Source: Kutzneria buriramensis
Lineage (GTDB): Bacteria; Actinomycetota; Actinomycetes; Mycobacteriales; Pseudonocardiaceae
Direction: 5' to 3'
Assembly (NCBI RefSeq): GCF_003387475.1
Contig: NZ_QUNO01000004.1
Span: 558,001 to 622,000 of the forward strand
Length of the DNA stretch: 64,000 bases
Shown in pieces: positions 27,721 through 35,970 of this stretch (the first letter of the stretch is position 1; each line of letters starts with the position of its first letter). The notes beneath the pieces are model-generated. The model saw only the letters and a program-made list of their open reading frames with translations, had not been told where the DNA came from and made no database searches. Both the position numbers and the translations under genes were made by a program.

Positions 27721-28974
27721 ATGAGCGGTCACCCGGCGGTTCCCCCGCGGAACCAGAACTACCCGCACATGACGCACGAGCAGATGCAGCAGCTCGTCAC
27801 GCAGAACAGCAACCCGGGTGTGGCCTACGCGGCCGGGGACGACTGGAAGAACCTCGGGGGACAGCTGCGCGAGGCGGCGATCACGCTCGACGCGGCCATC
27901 AACGGCTCGCAGTCGCACTGGGAGGGCGCCGCCGCGGACCTCGCGCGCGCCCACCTGGCCAAGGTCCGTGACTGGTCGGCTGACACCGCGGAGTACTTCC
28001 ACGCGACCGGCACCGCCATGCACGACCAGGTCGACGCGGCCGCCAAGGCCAAGTCCGACATGCCGCAGCCGGTGGACTTCGACCCGGCGAAGATGATCGA
28101 GCAGGCGGCCGGCAACCCGATCGCCATGCTGACGCTGCCGGTGCAGATGTACGCCACCTACGAGGCGTCCAACTCGGCCAAGGACAAGGCCGTCCAGGTG
28201 TTGCAGACGCGTGACGCCTCGATGGCGCAGGCTTCCGGGGCCATCCCGGCCTTCACGCCGCCGCCGGACATCAGCGACGGCAGCACGGCCAGCACGCAGG
28301 TGGCCAGCGCGGGCCCGGTGGGGGCCGGCGGCGGGGTCGCGGCGTACCACGGGACGGCCGGCGGCGGTGGCGGGTACACCGGCGGCAGCTACCACCCGGG
28401 CACTGGCGGCGGTTACACGCCGGGGTCTTCGGTGCCGGGCGGCGGCGGGTACAACGCGGGTCAGGTCGGCGCGGCGGGCGGCAGCCCGACCCGGATCGCG
28501 GGTTACGACCCTGGCATGGGCGGCCCCGGCTACAACGGCGGTCCCGGTTACGGCGGCCCGGGTGCGGGCGGTCCGAACAGCCCGTACGGCGGCGGTCCCG
28601 GCGGTCCCGGTCTCGGTGTGGCCGGCGGCTTCGGTCCCGGCGGCGGTGGCGGCACCGGTGGCGGCGCGGGCTACCGCGGCGGCGCCGGCGCGGCGGGCGG
28701 CAGCTCGTCGTCCACGTCCTCGGCGAAGCCGGGCGCGGGCTCCCAGGCCGGCACGGGCGGCATGGGCGAGGAAGGCGCGGGCGCGCGTGGCGGCATGGGC
28801 GCGGCCGGCAACGCCGGCGGCGCGGGCATGGGCGCCGGCGGCCGCGGCGGCAAGAAGGAAGAGGACAAGGAGCACAAGCGGCCGACCTTCCTGGTCGAGA
28901 CCGACGACGTGTTCGGCGACGGCCAGATGGTCGCGCCGACCGTCATCGGTGAGAATCCGACCGGCGGGTACTGA
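27721..28974 (+). CDS. PPE/WXG-like protein with long Gly-rich C terminus
   Basis: 417 aa. The N-terminal 165 residues are helical with a WXG-type turn (HWEG, 67-70) and YATYE at 144-148, a YxxxE type VII signal. Residues about 185-370 are an extreme Gly/Pro/Ala-rich stretch with GYNGGPGYGGPG-like repeats. The C terminus is charged and conserved-looking (KRPTFLVETDDVFGDG, then APTVIGE). This is the layout of actinobacterial PPE-domain proteins, which EspG chaperones bind. The espG gene overlaps its stop by 1 nt. Confidence 0.8.
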   Translation: MSGHPAVPPRNQNYPHMTHEQMQQLVTQNSNPGVAYAAGDDWKNLGGQLREAAITLDAAINGSQSHWEGAAADLARAHLAKVRDWSADTAEYFHATGTAMHDQVDAAAKAKSDMPQPVDFDPAKMIEQAAGNPIAMLTLPVQMYATYEASNSAKDKAVQVLQTRDASMAQASGAIPAFTPPPDISDGSTASTQVASAGPVGAGGGVAAYHGTAGGGGGYTGGSYHPGTGGGYTPGSSVPGGGGYNAGQVGAAGGSPTRIAGYDPGMGGPGYNGGPGYGGPGAGGPNSPYGGGPGGPGLGVAGGFGPGGGGGTGGGAGYRGGAGAAGGSSSSTSSAKPGAGSQAGTGGMGEEGAGARGGMGAAGNAGGAGMGAGGRGGKKEEDKEHKRPTFLVETDDVFGDGQMVAPTVIGENPTGGY

Positions 28975-29705
28975 TGCCGCCGATCGCGATCCTCCCGCTG
29001 GCCGCGTTCGACATCGTGTGGGAGGACCTGCGACTCGGGTCCGTGCCCTACCCGTTCGACGTGCCCAGCCAGGGCGAGACCCTGGACGAGCGCGCGCGGA
29101 TCCGCACGGCCGTCTACGAGGACCTGGAGCGGCACGAGCTGGCGCGCGGCCAGCAGCTCGACCCGAACCTGGTGGAGGCGCTGCGGCTGCTGGCGCGGCC
29201 GCACGTCCAGCTGGACACGATCTCCACGCTGGACCGGCAGCGCGGGCTGATGGTGCACGCCGCGTCGGTCGCCAACGGGCAGCGGGCGCTGCTGGCCGTG
29301 CAGCAGGGCGGCACGATGCGGCTGGAGCAGATCCGGGACACCGCGCTGGCGGCGTCGCTGGTCTCGCTGCTGCCGCCGCACCAGCCCGGGCCGGGGGAGC
29401 AGATCTCCGTGCCGGCGGCGGAGCTCGCCCAGCCCAACCGGCACAGTCCCGAGCACCAGTCGCTGACGGTCATGCTGGGCGAGCCGGTGTTGCGGCTCGG
29501 CCAGTTCGCCGGCGCGATGTTCGACGAGCGCGGGGTCGGTCGGCGGATGCCGGGGCTGAGCTGGTTCGACACCGAGGCCGGGCGGTACCTGGGTGTGGCC
29601 GGACGAGGGCGGGACGGCGCCGACTGGGCGACCGTGTCGCCGGCCGACGCGAGCGGGCTGATCCGCCGGCTCGGTGACATGATCAGCATGGCGAGCCGGC
29701 GCTGA
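28974..29705 (+). CDS. espG: ESX secretion-associated chaperone, EspG family
   Basis: 243 aa, the usual EspG size. The N-terminal FDIVWEDLRLGSVPYPFDVPS and the central LMVHAASVANGQRALLAVQQ match the family, which binds PPE proteins in the cytosol and keeps them soluble for type VII secretion. Its ATG overlaps the PPE-like gene stop (TGATG), so chaperone and client are translated together. No ESX core genes (eccB-E, mycP) lie nearby. Confidence 0.85.
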   Translation: MPPIAILPLAAFDIVWEDLRLGSVPYPFDVPSQGETLDERARIRTAVYEDLERHELARGQQLDPNLVEALRLLARPHVQLDTISTLDRQRGLMVHAASVANGQRALLAVQQGGTMRLEQIRDTALAASLVSLLPPHQPGPGEQISVPAAELAQPNRHSPEHQSLTVMLGEPVLRLGQFAGAMFDERGVGRRMPGLSWFDTEAGRYLGVAGRGRDGADWATVSPADASGLIRRLGDMISMASRR

Positions 29706-29830
29706 CGGTTACCCCTCGATAGGTGGAGATTGTTGACACGAAGGGGTGAGTAACTGCTCCATCCGGTAGCGCGCGTGGTGTGCTGCCCGATGGTCCGACC
29801 GACGTGGTCGATGGAGCAGGAGTCCAACCC

Positions 29831-30253
29831 GTGCGCTTGTCCTTTCGCTCGGCGGTGTCCGCCAGTGCGGCCATCGCCGCCGTCATCGGGATCGTGGTCG
29901 GTGTGCAGTTGACGTCCACCGCGGACGGGCAGACCCCGCCCCGCACGGTCGACCGGGGCGGGCAGCCGCTGCCGACCAGCTTCCAGGACGGCGGCGACGC
30001 CATGCCGATGGACGGCGACGGCTTCCCCGTCACCGTGATCGCCTCCACGGTGACGGTCAACGGCACCCCGACCGTGAAGACGGTGACGGTCAGCAAGTCC
30101 CCGGCGCCGACCTCACAGGTCGAGGCGGTGCGGGCGACGGTGACCACCACCGCGCCCCCGGTCGTCACCACGACGACCACGACCACCACCACGACCACGC
30201 CGCCGCCGGCCACCACGACGACCACGACCACGGAGTCCCCGACAGGCCGGTGA
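29831..30253 (+). CDS. Exported protein with Thr/Pro-rich tail
   Basis: 140 aa. A hydrophobic segment near the N terminus (about 10-27, AVSASAAIAAVIGIVVGVQL) should anchor or export it. The C-terminal 50 residues are almost only Thr, Pro and Val, including an unbroken run of ten Thr, and look like a wall-spanning or glycosylated stalk. The start chosen is GTG 29831 (VRLSFRSA) with CAGGAG upstream; the frame is open to 29780. Function unknown. Confidence 0.6.
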   Translation: MRLSFRSAVSASAAIAAVIGIVVGVQLTSTADGQTPPRTVDRGGQPLPTSFQDGGDAMPMDGDGFPVTVIASTVTVNGTPTVKTVTVSKSPAPTSQVEAVRATVTTTAPPVVTTTTTTTTTTTPPPATTTTTTTESPTGR

Positions 30254-30277
30254 GACCGTGGTGGCGGGCGTTCGCGA

Positions 30278-30436
30278 GGCCCCGCCGATGCTTCGCCTGG
30301 TTGGTGGATTTCGATCGGCCGCCACCCGAAGCACACACCACCGAGCCGACGCGGCCGATCGACATCCAGCAAAGGCGAGGCGTCGGCTTGGAAGGGGCCG
30401 AGCCGCGACGCCGAAGGCGGCGCCAAAGACACAGCG
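30278..30436 (-). repeat. 160-bp dispersed element, copy A
   Basis: This segment aligns end to end, as the reverse complement, with 61975-62134. Shared landmarks are the TTTGGCG-type left end, GCCGACGCCTCGCC, GGATTTCGATCGGCC, the internal inverted pair CGATCGGCC (30312-30320) and GGCCGATCG (30353-30361), and the GCTTCGCC...GGGGCC right end. Both copies sit between convergent genes. It encodes no supported protein and has no transposase or target duplication I can see. Confidence 0.75.
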
Positions 30437-30467
30437 CCGAGCCCCGCGCGGAACGCGCGGCAACAAC

Positions 30468-31472
30468 TCAGCCCGCGACGAGCCGTTCCTCGGCCTCGGG
30501 GGCGTAGTGCGCGCGGAGGCGTCCCTCCACCTCGGCGCTGGCGCCGATGGCGTCCAGGCCGAGCAGTGCCGCGCCGGCGACCGGCGGTAAGTCGACCAGG
30601 TGCACGTCGGCCAGCGGGGCCACCTCGTGGCAGCGGCGGGTGATCTCCTCGATCATCGCCGGCCCCGAGTTGGTCAGCACGCCGCCGCCGAGCACGATGT
30701 CGACCTGCTCCCCGAGCAGGTCCAGTCGCCGCAGGGACACGGTGGCCAGCAGGTAGATCTCCTCGATCAGCCGCTCGACGACGGAGGCGGCGATCGCGTC
30801 ACCCTCGGCGGCGACGCGGAACAGGAGCGGGCAGAGCTCGTGCACCACCTCACCGCTGATCTCCTCGAAGTGCAGTCCGGCGACGACCTCGCTGATGCTG
30901 GTCACGCCGAAGTGCGCGAGGATGGCCGGCAGCAGGGCGGTCTGCGGGCCACGGCCGTCGTCGGCGCGGACGGCGTGCCACAGCGCGTCCCCGCCGATCT
31001 GCGAGCCGCCGCCCCAGTCGCCGGAGATCCGGCCCAGCGCGGGAAACCGGTGCACCCGGCCGTCCCGCGCCACCGCGACGCAGTTGATGCCGGCGCCGCA
31101 CACCACGGCCACGCCGACGCCGTCGGAGGTGCCGGACCGCAGCAGCGCGAACGTGTCGTTGCCGACGGTCGTGGTGTCCGACCAGCCCAGCTTCCCGAAC
31201 TCGCGCTGGAGGATCTCCTCCTCCCGCGGCAGGTCGGCGCCGGCCAGGTAGGCCGCCGTGTGCCGGGCGAACGGCTTGTTCGTCGCCAGCCCGGCCTTGC
31301 TCGCCGCCTCGCACACCATCCGGTTGAACGATTCGAGGCTGGGGTGCAGACCGATGTTCTGCGGCGACGCGCCGGGCCCGCGCACGTGCGAGAGCACGGA
31401 CCCGTCGTCGTCGATCAGGATCACGTCGGTCTTGCTGTTCCCGCCGTCGATGGCGAGCACGGCGGCCTTCAC
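30468..31472 (-). CDS. BadF/BadG/BcrA/BcrD-type sugar kinase
   Basis: 334 aa ASKHA-fold kinase. The phosphate-1 motif is LAIDGGNSKTDV at the N terminus, followed by VVCGAGINCVAV, RISGDWGGGSQIGGDALWHAV and IVLGGGVLTN. Relatives phosphorylate N-acetylglucosamine and other hexoses. The start chosen is GTG 31472, which overlaps the GH4 stop (GTGA); ATG 31484 is the alternative. It is the last gene of a six-gene ROK-ABC-GH4 operon, so it probably phosphorylates the imported sugar before or after GH4 cleavage. Confidence 0.85.
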   Translation of the reverse strand: MKAAVLAIDGGNSKTDVILIDDDGSVLSHVRGPGASPQNIGLHPSLESFNRMVCEAASKAGLATNKPFARHTAAYLAGADLPREEEILQREFGKLGWSDTTTVGNDTFALLRSGTSDGVGVAVVCGAGINCVAVARDGRVHRFPALGRISGDWGGGSQIGGDALWHAVRADDGRGPQTALLPAILAHFGVTSISEVVAGLHFEEISGEVVHELCPLLFRVAAEGDAIAASVVERLIEEIYLLATVSLRRLDLLGEQVDIVLGGGVLTNSGPAMIEEITRRCHEVAPLADVHLVDLPPVAGAALLGLDAIGASAEVEGRLRAHYAPEAEERLVAG

Positions 31473-32734
31473 GCCTTGGCCCATGGCAGTAGGTCCTTGT
31501 TCTCCGCGACCAGCTCGTCGGCGAGCTTCTCGGCGATCGAGTACTGGCCGATCAACGGGTGGGCGAGCAGTGCGTCGGCGACCCGGTCGCGGCCGCCGTG
31601 AACGGCCGCCTCCAGCGCCAGGTACTCGTACCCGGTCACGTGCGAGATCAGCCCGGCGAAGCCGGGCTCGACCGGCTTGACCGGAAGTGGGGTCGCACCG
31701 CGACTGTCCACAATGGCCGGCACCTCGACCACCGCGTCGTCCGGCAGGAACGGCAGCGTGCCGTTGTTGCGCACGTTGACCACGTGCTCCTCGCCGGCGG
31801 CGCCGCTGGTCAGGGAGTGCACCAGCTGGACCGCGGCCTCCGAGTAGTAGGCCCCGCCGCGCTGTGACAAAGCCTCGGGCTTGGTCACGACCTTGGGGTC
31901 CTGGTAGACCTTCAGCAGTTCGTTCTCGACCTCGATCACGACGTCGGCGCGCGGCCGCTCGTGCTTCTGCTTGGCCACCACCTCGTCGTGCTCGTAGAAG
32001 TACTTCAGGTAGTACGACGGCACGACGCCCAGCCGCCGGATCAGCGGCGCGGGAATGCCGATGTGGCCGGCCAGTTCCTCCGAGTGGTCCTCGATCAGCT
32101 TCGGCAACACGTTCTCGCCGTTGACGATCAGGCCCCGCTCCCAGGTGAGGTGGTTGAGCCCCACGTGCTCCAGCTTCACCTCGTCCGGCCGCAGGCCCAG
32201 CAGCTGCGAGGTCCAGCGCTGGAAGGTGATCGCCACGTTGCACAGGCCGACCGCCTTGTGACCCGCCTGAAGCAGCGCGCGGGTGACGATGCCGACCGGG
32301 TTGGTGAAGTTGACGATCCACGTGTCCTCGCCGGCGATCGCCCGCACGCGGTCGGCGATGTCCAGCACCACCGGCACCGTGCGCAGCGCCTTGGCCAGGC
32401 CGCCTGCGCCGGTCGTCTCCTGGCCGACGCAGTCGCAGACCAGCGGGAACGTCTCGTCGGACCGGCGGGCGGTCTGGCCCCCGACCCTCAGCTGAAGAAG
32501 AACGGCGGACGCACCGTCGACACCCTCCTCGAGAACGCTGGTGGTGCGAACCTTGGCCGGGTGACCGGCGTGGTCGAGCAGGCGCTGGCTGAACGGGCCG
32601 ACCACCGCGAGACGCTCCGCGTCCGGGTCGACCAGCACGATCTCGTCGACGTCCAGACTGGTGCGGCGGCCGGCGATGCCGTCGATCAGCTCCGGGGTGT
32701 AGGTGGAACCGCCCCCTACGACAGTGAGTTTCAC
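31469..32734 (-). CDS. GH4-family glycosidase (6-phospho-beta-glucosidase type)
   Basis: 421 aa. GH4 enzymes use NAD+ and a divalent metal in a redox cleavage mechanism. The Rossmann motif VVGGGSTYTPELI opens the protein, QETTGAGG and IVNFTNPVGIVT follow, and the metal-binding cysteine and histidine lie in GLCNVAI and GLNHLTW. The pattern fits the 6-phospho-beta-glucosidase branch. The start GTG 32734 overlaps the permease stop (GTGA). The importer is an ABC system, not a PTS, so the 6-phosphate must come from the kinase encoded next. Confidence 0.9.
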   Translation of the reverse strand: MKLTVVGGGSTYTPELIDGIAGRRTSLDVDEIVLVDPDAERLAVVGPFSQRLLDHAGHPAKVRTTSVLEEGVDGASAVLLQLRVGGQTARRSDETFPLVCDCVGQETTGAGGLAKALRTVPVVLDIADRVRAIAGEDTWIVNFTNPVGIVTRALLQAGHKAVGLCNVAITFQRWTSQLLGLRPDEVKLEHVGLNHLTWERGLIVNGENVLPKLIEDHSEELAGHIGIPAPLIRRLGVVPSYYLKYFYEHDEVVAKQKHERPRADVVIEVENELLKVYQDPKVVTKPEALSQRGGAYYSEAAVQLVHSLTSGAAGEEHVVNVRNNGTLPFLPDDAVVEVPAIVDSRGATPLPVKPVEPGFAGLISHVTGYEYLALEAAVHGGRDRVADALLAHPLIGQYSIAEKLADELVAENKDLLPWAKA

Positions 32735-33615
32735 CCTTTGACTCCCGTGAAAGTGATCCCCTTGACAAAAGACTTCTGTGCGAACAGGAACAGCACGATC
32801 ACCGGCACCAGGACGAGAACGGTCGCGGCCATCGTCAGGTTCCACTGCACCTGGTGCATGCCCCGGAAGGACGCCAGGGCCAGGGAGAGCGTCCAGCTGT
32901 CCTGCTTCTCGCCCACGTACAGCAGCGGTCCGAAGTAGTCGTTCCAGGTGTAGAGGAAGGTGAACAGGCCGGCCGCGGCCAGGCCCGGCTTGGTCATCGG
33001 CACCAGCACCCGGTACAGCATCTGGAACTCGTTGCAGCCGTCCATCCTGGCCGCGTCGAAGTAGTCCTGCGGCACGGTCACGAAGAACTGGCGCAGCAGG
33101 AAGATGCTGAAGGCGTCGCCGAGGAAGTACGGCACCACCAGCGGCCACAGCGTGCCGGTCAGGTGCAGGTTCGCCCACATGCTGTAGATCGGCACGGCCA
33201 CCACCTGCGGCGGCAGCATCATCGCGGCGATCACCAGCATGAAGATGAAGTTGCTGCCCCGGAAGCGCAGCCGGGCCAGCGCGTACGCCGCGGGGATGCT
33301 GGACAGCAGCATGCCGGCGGTGGCCAGCACCGAGTACAGCAGGCTGTTGCCGAAGAACTCCAGCATCGGCGCCTTGTCGAACACCTCGAGGAAGTTCTCC
33401 GGGTGCCACGAGCGCGGCCACAGGTCCGAGGTGAGCGCCTGCTGGTCGGACATGAACGCGGTGAGCACCACGAACACGATCGGCAGCGCGAAGCCGATGC
33501 CCATGGCCAGCGCGACGGCGTGCACGGCGACCCAGCCGACGATGTCGCGCGGGTGCCTCTTCTTGCGCAGTGCCGCCGAACGCGTCGGCGCCGCGGTCGC
33601 GGTCAGGGTCGCCAT
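32731..33615 (-). CDS. Sugar ABC transporter permease (MalG type)
   Basis: 294 aa with six membrane helices. The coupling-helix EAA loop is present (QDYFDAARMDGCNEFQMLYRV, then LVPMTKPGL). It is a CUT1 inner permease working with the next-door MalF-type subunit and the binding lipoprotein. The start ATG (33613-33615) overlaps the upstream stop by 1 nt. No ATPase gene is in the operon. Confidence 0.93.
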   Translation of the reverse strand: MATLTATAAPTRSAALRKKRHPRDIVGWVAVHAVALAMGIGFALPIVFVVLTAFMSDQQALTSDLWPRSWHPENFLEVFDKAPMLEFFGNSLLYSVLATAGMLLSSIPAAYALARLRFRGSNFIFMLVIAAMMLPPQVVAVPIYSMWANLHLTGTLWPLVVPYFLGDAFSIFLLRQFFVTVPQDYFDAARMDGCNEFQMLYRVLVPMTKPGLAAAGLFTFLYTWNDYFGPLLYVGEKQDSWTLSLALASFRGMHQVQWNLTMAATVLVLVPVIVLFLFAQKSFVKGITFTGVKG

Positions 33616-34601
33616 CAGGATGCCTCCGCCTTGCCGGCGCGCAGCTGCCGGATCAGGATCGCGGTGAACGCGAACGAGACGATGAACAGCAGCACCGCCA
33701 TCGCCGACGCGTAACCCATGTGGTATGAGCGGAATCCCTCGTTGTACATCCACACCGGGAAGGTCAGGGTGCTGTTGTCCGGGAAGCCGATCAGCTTGCT
33801 GTTGCCGACCGCGTCGGCCGAGCCGGACGCCACCGAGCCGGCGACCACCGCCTGGGTGAAGTACTGGAGCGCGAAGATGATCGAGTTGACCACGCCGAAC
33901 AGCAGCACCGGCGCGATGGACGGCAGCGTGATCTTGCGGAACCGCATCCACGGGCCGGCGCCGTCGATCTGCGCCGCCTCGTAGAGGTCCGCGGGCACGT
34001 CCAGCATCGCGGCCAGGATGATGATCATCAGCTCGCCGGAGCCCCACAGCGTGAGCAGGGTCAGCGACGGCTTGGACAGGTTCGGGTCGTTGAACCACAG
34101 CGGTCCGTTGATGCCGAGCCAGCCCAGGATCGTGTTCACCGGGCCGGTGCCCGGGTTGAACAGGAACACGAACGTCAGCGTCGCGGCCACCGGGGGCGCC
34201 AGCGAGGGCAGATAGCACAGCGCGCGCAGGAAGCCGGAGCCGTTGCGCACCTTGGTGAGGATCTGGGCCACGCCCATCGCGAACAGCAGCCGGCCGATGG
34301 TCAGGATCACCACGAGCCAGAGCGTGTTGTACGCGGCCGCCTTCACCAGCGGGTCGCTGGTGAACATGAAGACGTAGTTGCGCAAGCCCACGAAGTCGGC
34401 GGTGTTCAGACCGTCGTAATTGGTGAACGAGAAGTACACCGTCGCCAGCAGCGGGTACACGAAGAACAGCACCATGCCGGCGGCCCACGGCGCCAGGAAG
34501 AGCAGCACCCACTTCAGATGGCGACTGCGCCGCCGCGCCCGCCCCCGGGAGGGAGCGGACGCGGCGGCCGCGTCGGCCGAGCCGAGCAGAGTCGCTGTCA
34601 T
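33615..34601 (-). CDS. Sugar ABC transporter permease (MalF type)
   Basis: 328 aa. A basic N terminus (RGRARRRSRHLK) precedes six membrane helices. The EAA loop reads DLYEAAQIDGAGPWMRF followed by ITLPSIAPVLLF. It pairs with the MalG-type subunit to form a CUT1 channel. The start ATG overlaps the binding-protein stop by 1 nt. Confidence 0.93.
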   Translation of the reverse strand: MTATLLGSADAAAASAPSRGRARRRSRHLKWVLLFLAPWAAGMVLFFVYPLLATVYFSFTNYDGLNTADFVGLRNYVFMFTSDPLVKAAAYNTLWLVVILTIGRLLFAMGVAQILTKVRNGSGFLRALCYLPSLAPPVAATLTFVFLFNPGTGPVNTILGWLGINGPLWFNDPNLSKPSLTLLTLWGSGELMIIILAAMLDVPADLYEAAQIDGAGPWMRFRKITLPSIAPVLLFGVVNSIIFALQYFTQAVVAGSVASGSADAVGNSKLIGFPDNSTLTFPVWMYNEGFRSYHMGYASAMAVLLFIVSFAFTAILIRQLRAGKAEAS

Positions 34602-35947
34602 CAGTTGCCGCCGAGCGCCTTGGCGTCGTCGATCGTCTTGTCCGCCTGGGCGAACGCGGCGTGCAGGTCCTTGACCGTGCCGCTCTGCCAGGAGGAGCCG
34701 AGGTCCTCGACGGTCTTCAGGTACGCGCCGCCGTTGGGGCTGGCCGGGTTGTTGGCCAGGTTCGGGTTGTCGAACACCTTGAGGAAGGTGTTGAACTGCG
34801 CCGGCAGCTTCAGGTCGGAGCTGTGCAGCGCGGCCTTGGTGGTCGGCACGTTGCCCAGGCCGTTGGCCAGCTGCACCAACGCGTTCGTGTCGAAGGACAG
34901 GTACTTGATCAGCTCCCACGCGGCGCCGGCGTTCTTGACGCCCTTGGGGATGCCGATGATCGTGCCGGTCACGTAGCCGCCGCCGTACAGGTTCGACTTG
35001 TCGTCGGCGACCGGCGAGGGCGCGGTGTCGTAGTTGACGTTCGGGGCGTCGGACTTGAGGAACGCGGTCCGGTACTCACCGTCGTACATCATCGCGACCT
35101 GGCCCTTGTTGAAGGCGTGGTCGGGCGAGTACTCCTGGCCGAGGCCCGCGGTGAACTTCTGGAGCTTGTCCCAGCCGTAGAAGTCGACCAGCTGCTTCTG
35201 GAAGTTGAACATCTCGGTCCACGCCGGGTCGGTCGCCAGGTCCGACTTCCCGTTGTTGTCCAGCCACTTCGCGCCGAACTGCGGGGCCCACACCTGCGGG
35301 TGGTTGGCGTAGAAGCCGAACTGCGGGATGAAGCCGGCCACCTTGATCGAGCCGTCCGCGTTGAACTCGGTCAGCTTCTTGGTGTCCTCGAGCAGCTCGC
35401 TCATCGTCTTGGGCGGCGCGGTGATGCCCTTCGCGGCGAACAGGTCCTTGTTGTAGTACAGACCGTAGTCGTCGGCCAGCATCGGCAGCGCGCAGCGGGT
35501 GCCCTTGAACTGGGTGTAGTCCTGCACGGCCTGCGGGATCTGGGTGAGGTCCACCTTGTCCCGGTCGATGTAGGGCTTGAGGTCCTGCCACGCGCCGCTC
35601 GAGCAGAACTGCCCGATGTTGTCGGTGGAGAACGAGATCGCCACGTCCGGCGGGTTGCCGCCGCGGATGGACTGGGTGATCTTGTCGTCGTCCTGGCTGC
35701 CCTGGCTGTTGATCGTGATGTTGGGATGGGCGGTGTGGAAGCCGTCCAGCACCTTGTTCAGGATGCCCAGCTCGCGATCGGCGAAGTTGCTGTAGACGGT
35801 GAGCGTGACCTTCTGGTCCGCGCTCGGCGCTTCCTGCGCGCCGTTGGAACCGCCGCCGCCGGCGGTGCACGCCGAGAGCAGCAGGACTAATGCTCCGACC
35901 GAACAGGTGGCTGCTCGGGACAGGGCGGCGCGTCTGGGGGTACGCAT
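34601..35947 (-). CDS. Extracellular sugar-binding lipoprotein (CUT1 ABC)
   Basis: 448 aa. The signal peptide ends in LLLSACTAG, a lipobox. The mature part is a MalE-like two-lobed binding protein (LTVYSNFADRELGILNKVLD, later AAWELIKYLS). It delivers a di- or oligosaccharide to the two permeases that follow. The start ATG 35945-35947 has GGAGGG just upstream. The gap to the ROK gene is 23 bp, so they share a transcript. The ligand is probably a beta-glucoside or chitobiose-like sugar, inferred from the GH4 gene. Confidence 0.9.
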   Translation of the reverse strand: MRTPRRAALSRAATCSVGALVLLLSACTAGGGGSNGAQEAPSADQKVTLTVYSNFADRELGILNKVLDGFHTAHPNITINSQGSQDDDKITQSIRGGNPPDVAISFSTDNIGQFCSSGAWQDLKPYIDRDKVDLTQIPQAVQDYTQFKGTRCALPMLADDYGLYYNKDLFAAKGITAPPKTMSELLEDTKKLTEFNADGSIKVAGFIPQFGFYANHPQVWAPQFGAKWLDNNGKSDLATDPAWTEMFNFQKQLVDFYGWDKLQKFTAGLGQEYSPDHAFNKGQVAMMYDGEYRTAFLKSDAPNVNYDTAPSPVADDKSNLYGGGYVTGTIIGIPKGVKNAGAAWELIKYLSFDTNALVQLANGLGNVPTTKAALHSSDLKLPAQFNTFLKVFDNPNLANNPASPNGGAYLKTVEDLGSSWQSGTVKDLHAAFAQADKTIDDAKALGGN

Positions 35948-35970
35948 GGGCCCTCCAAGGACAGGGGGTT

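Noticed and set aside
30130-30240. CRISPR-like or tandem repeat array
   Set aside because: The repetition is of ACC/ACG threonine codons in the tail of one coding frame, without spacers.
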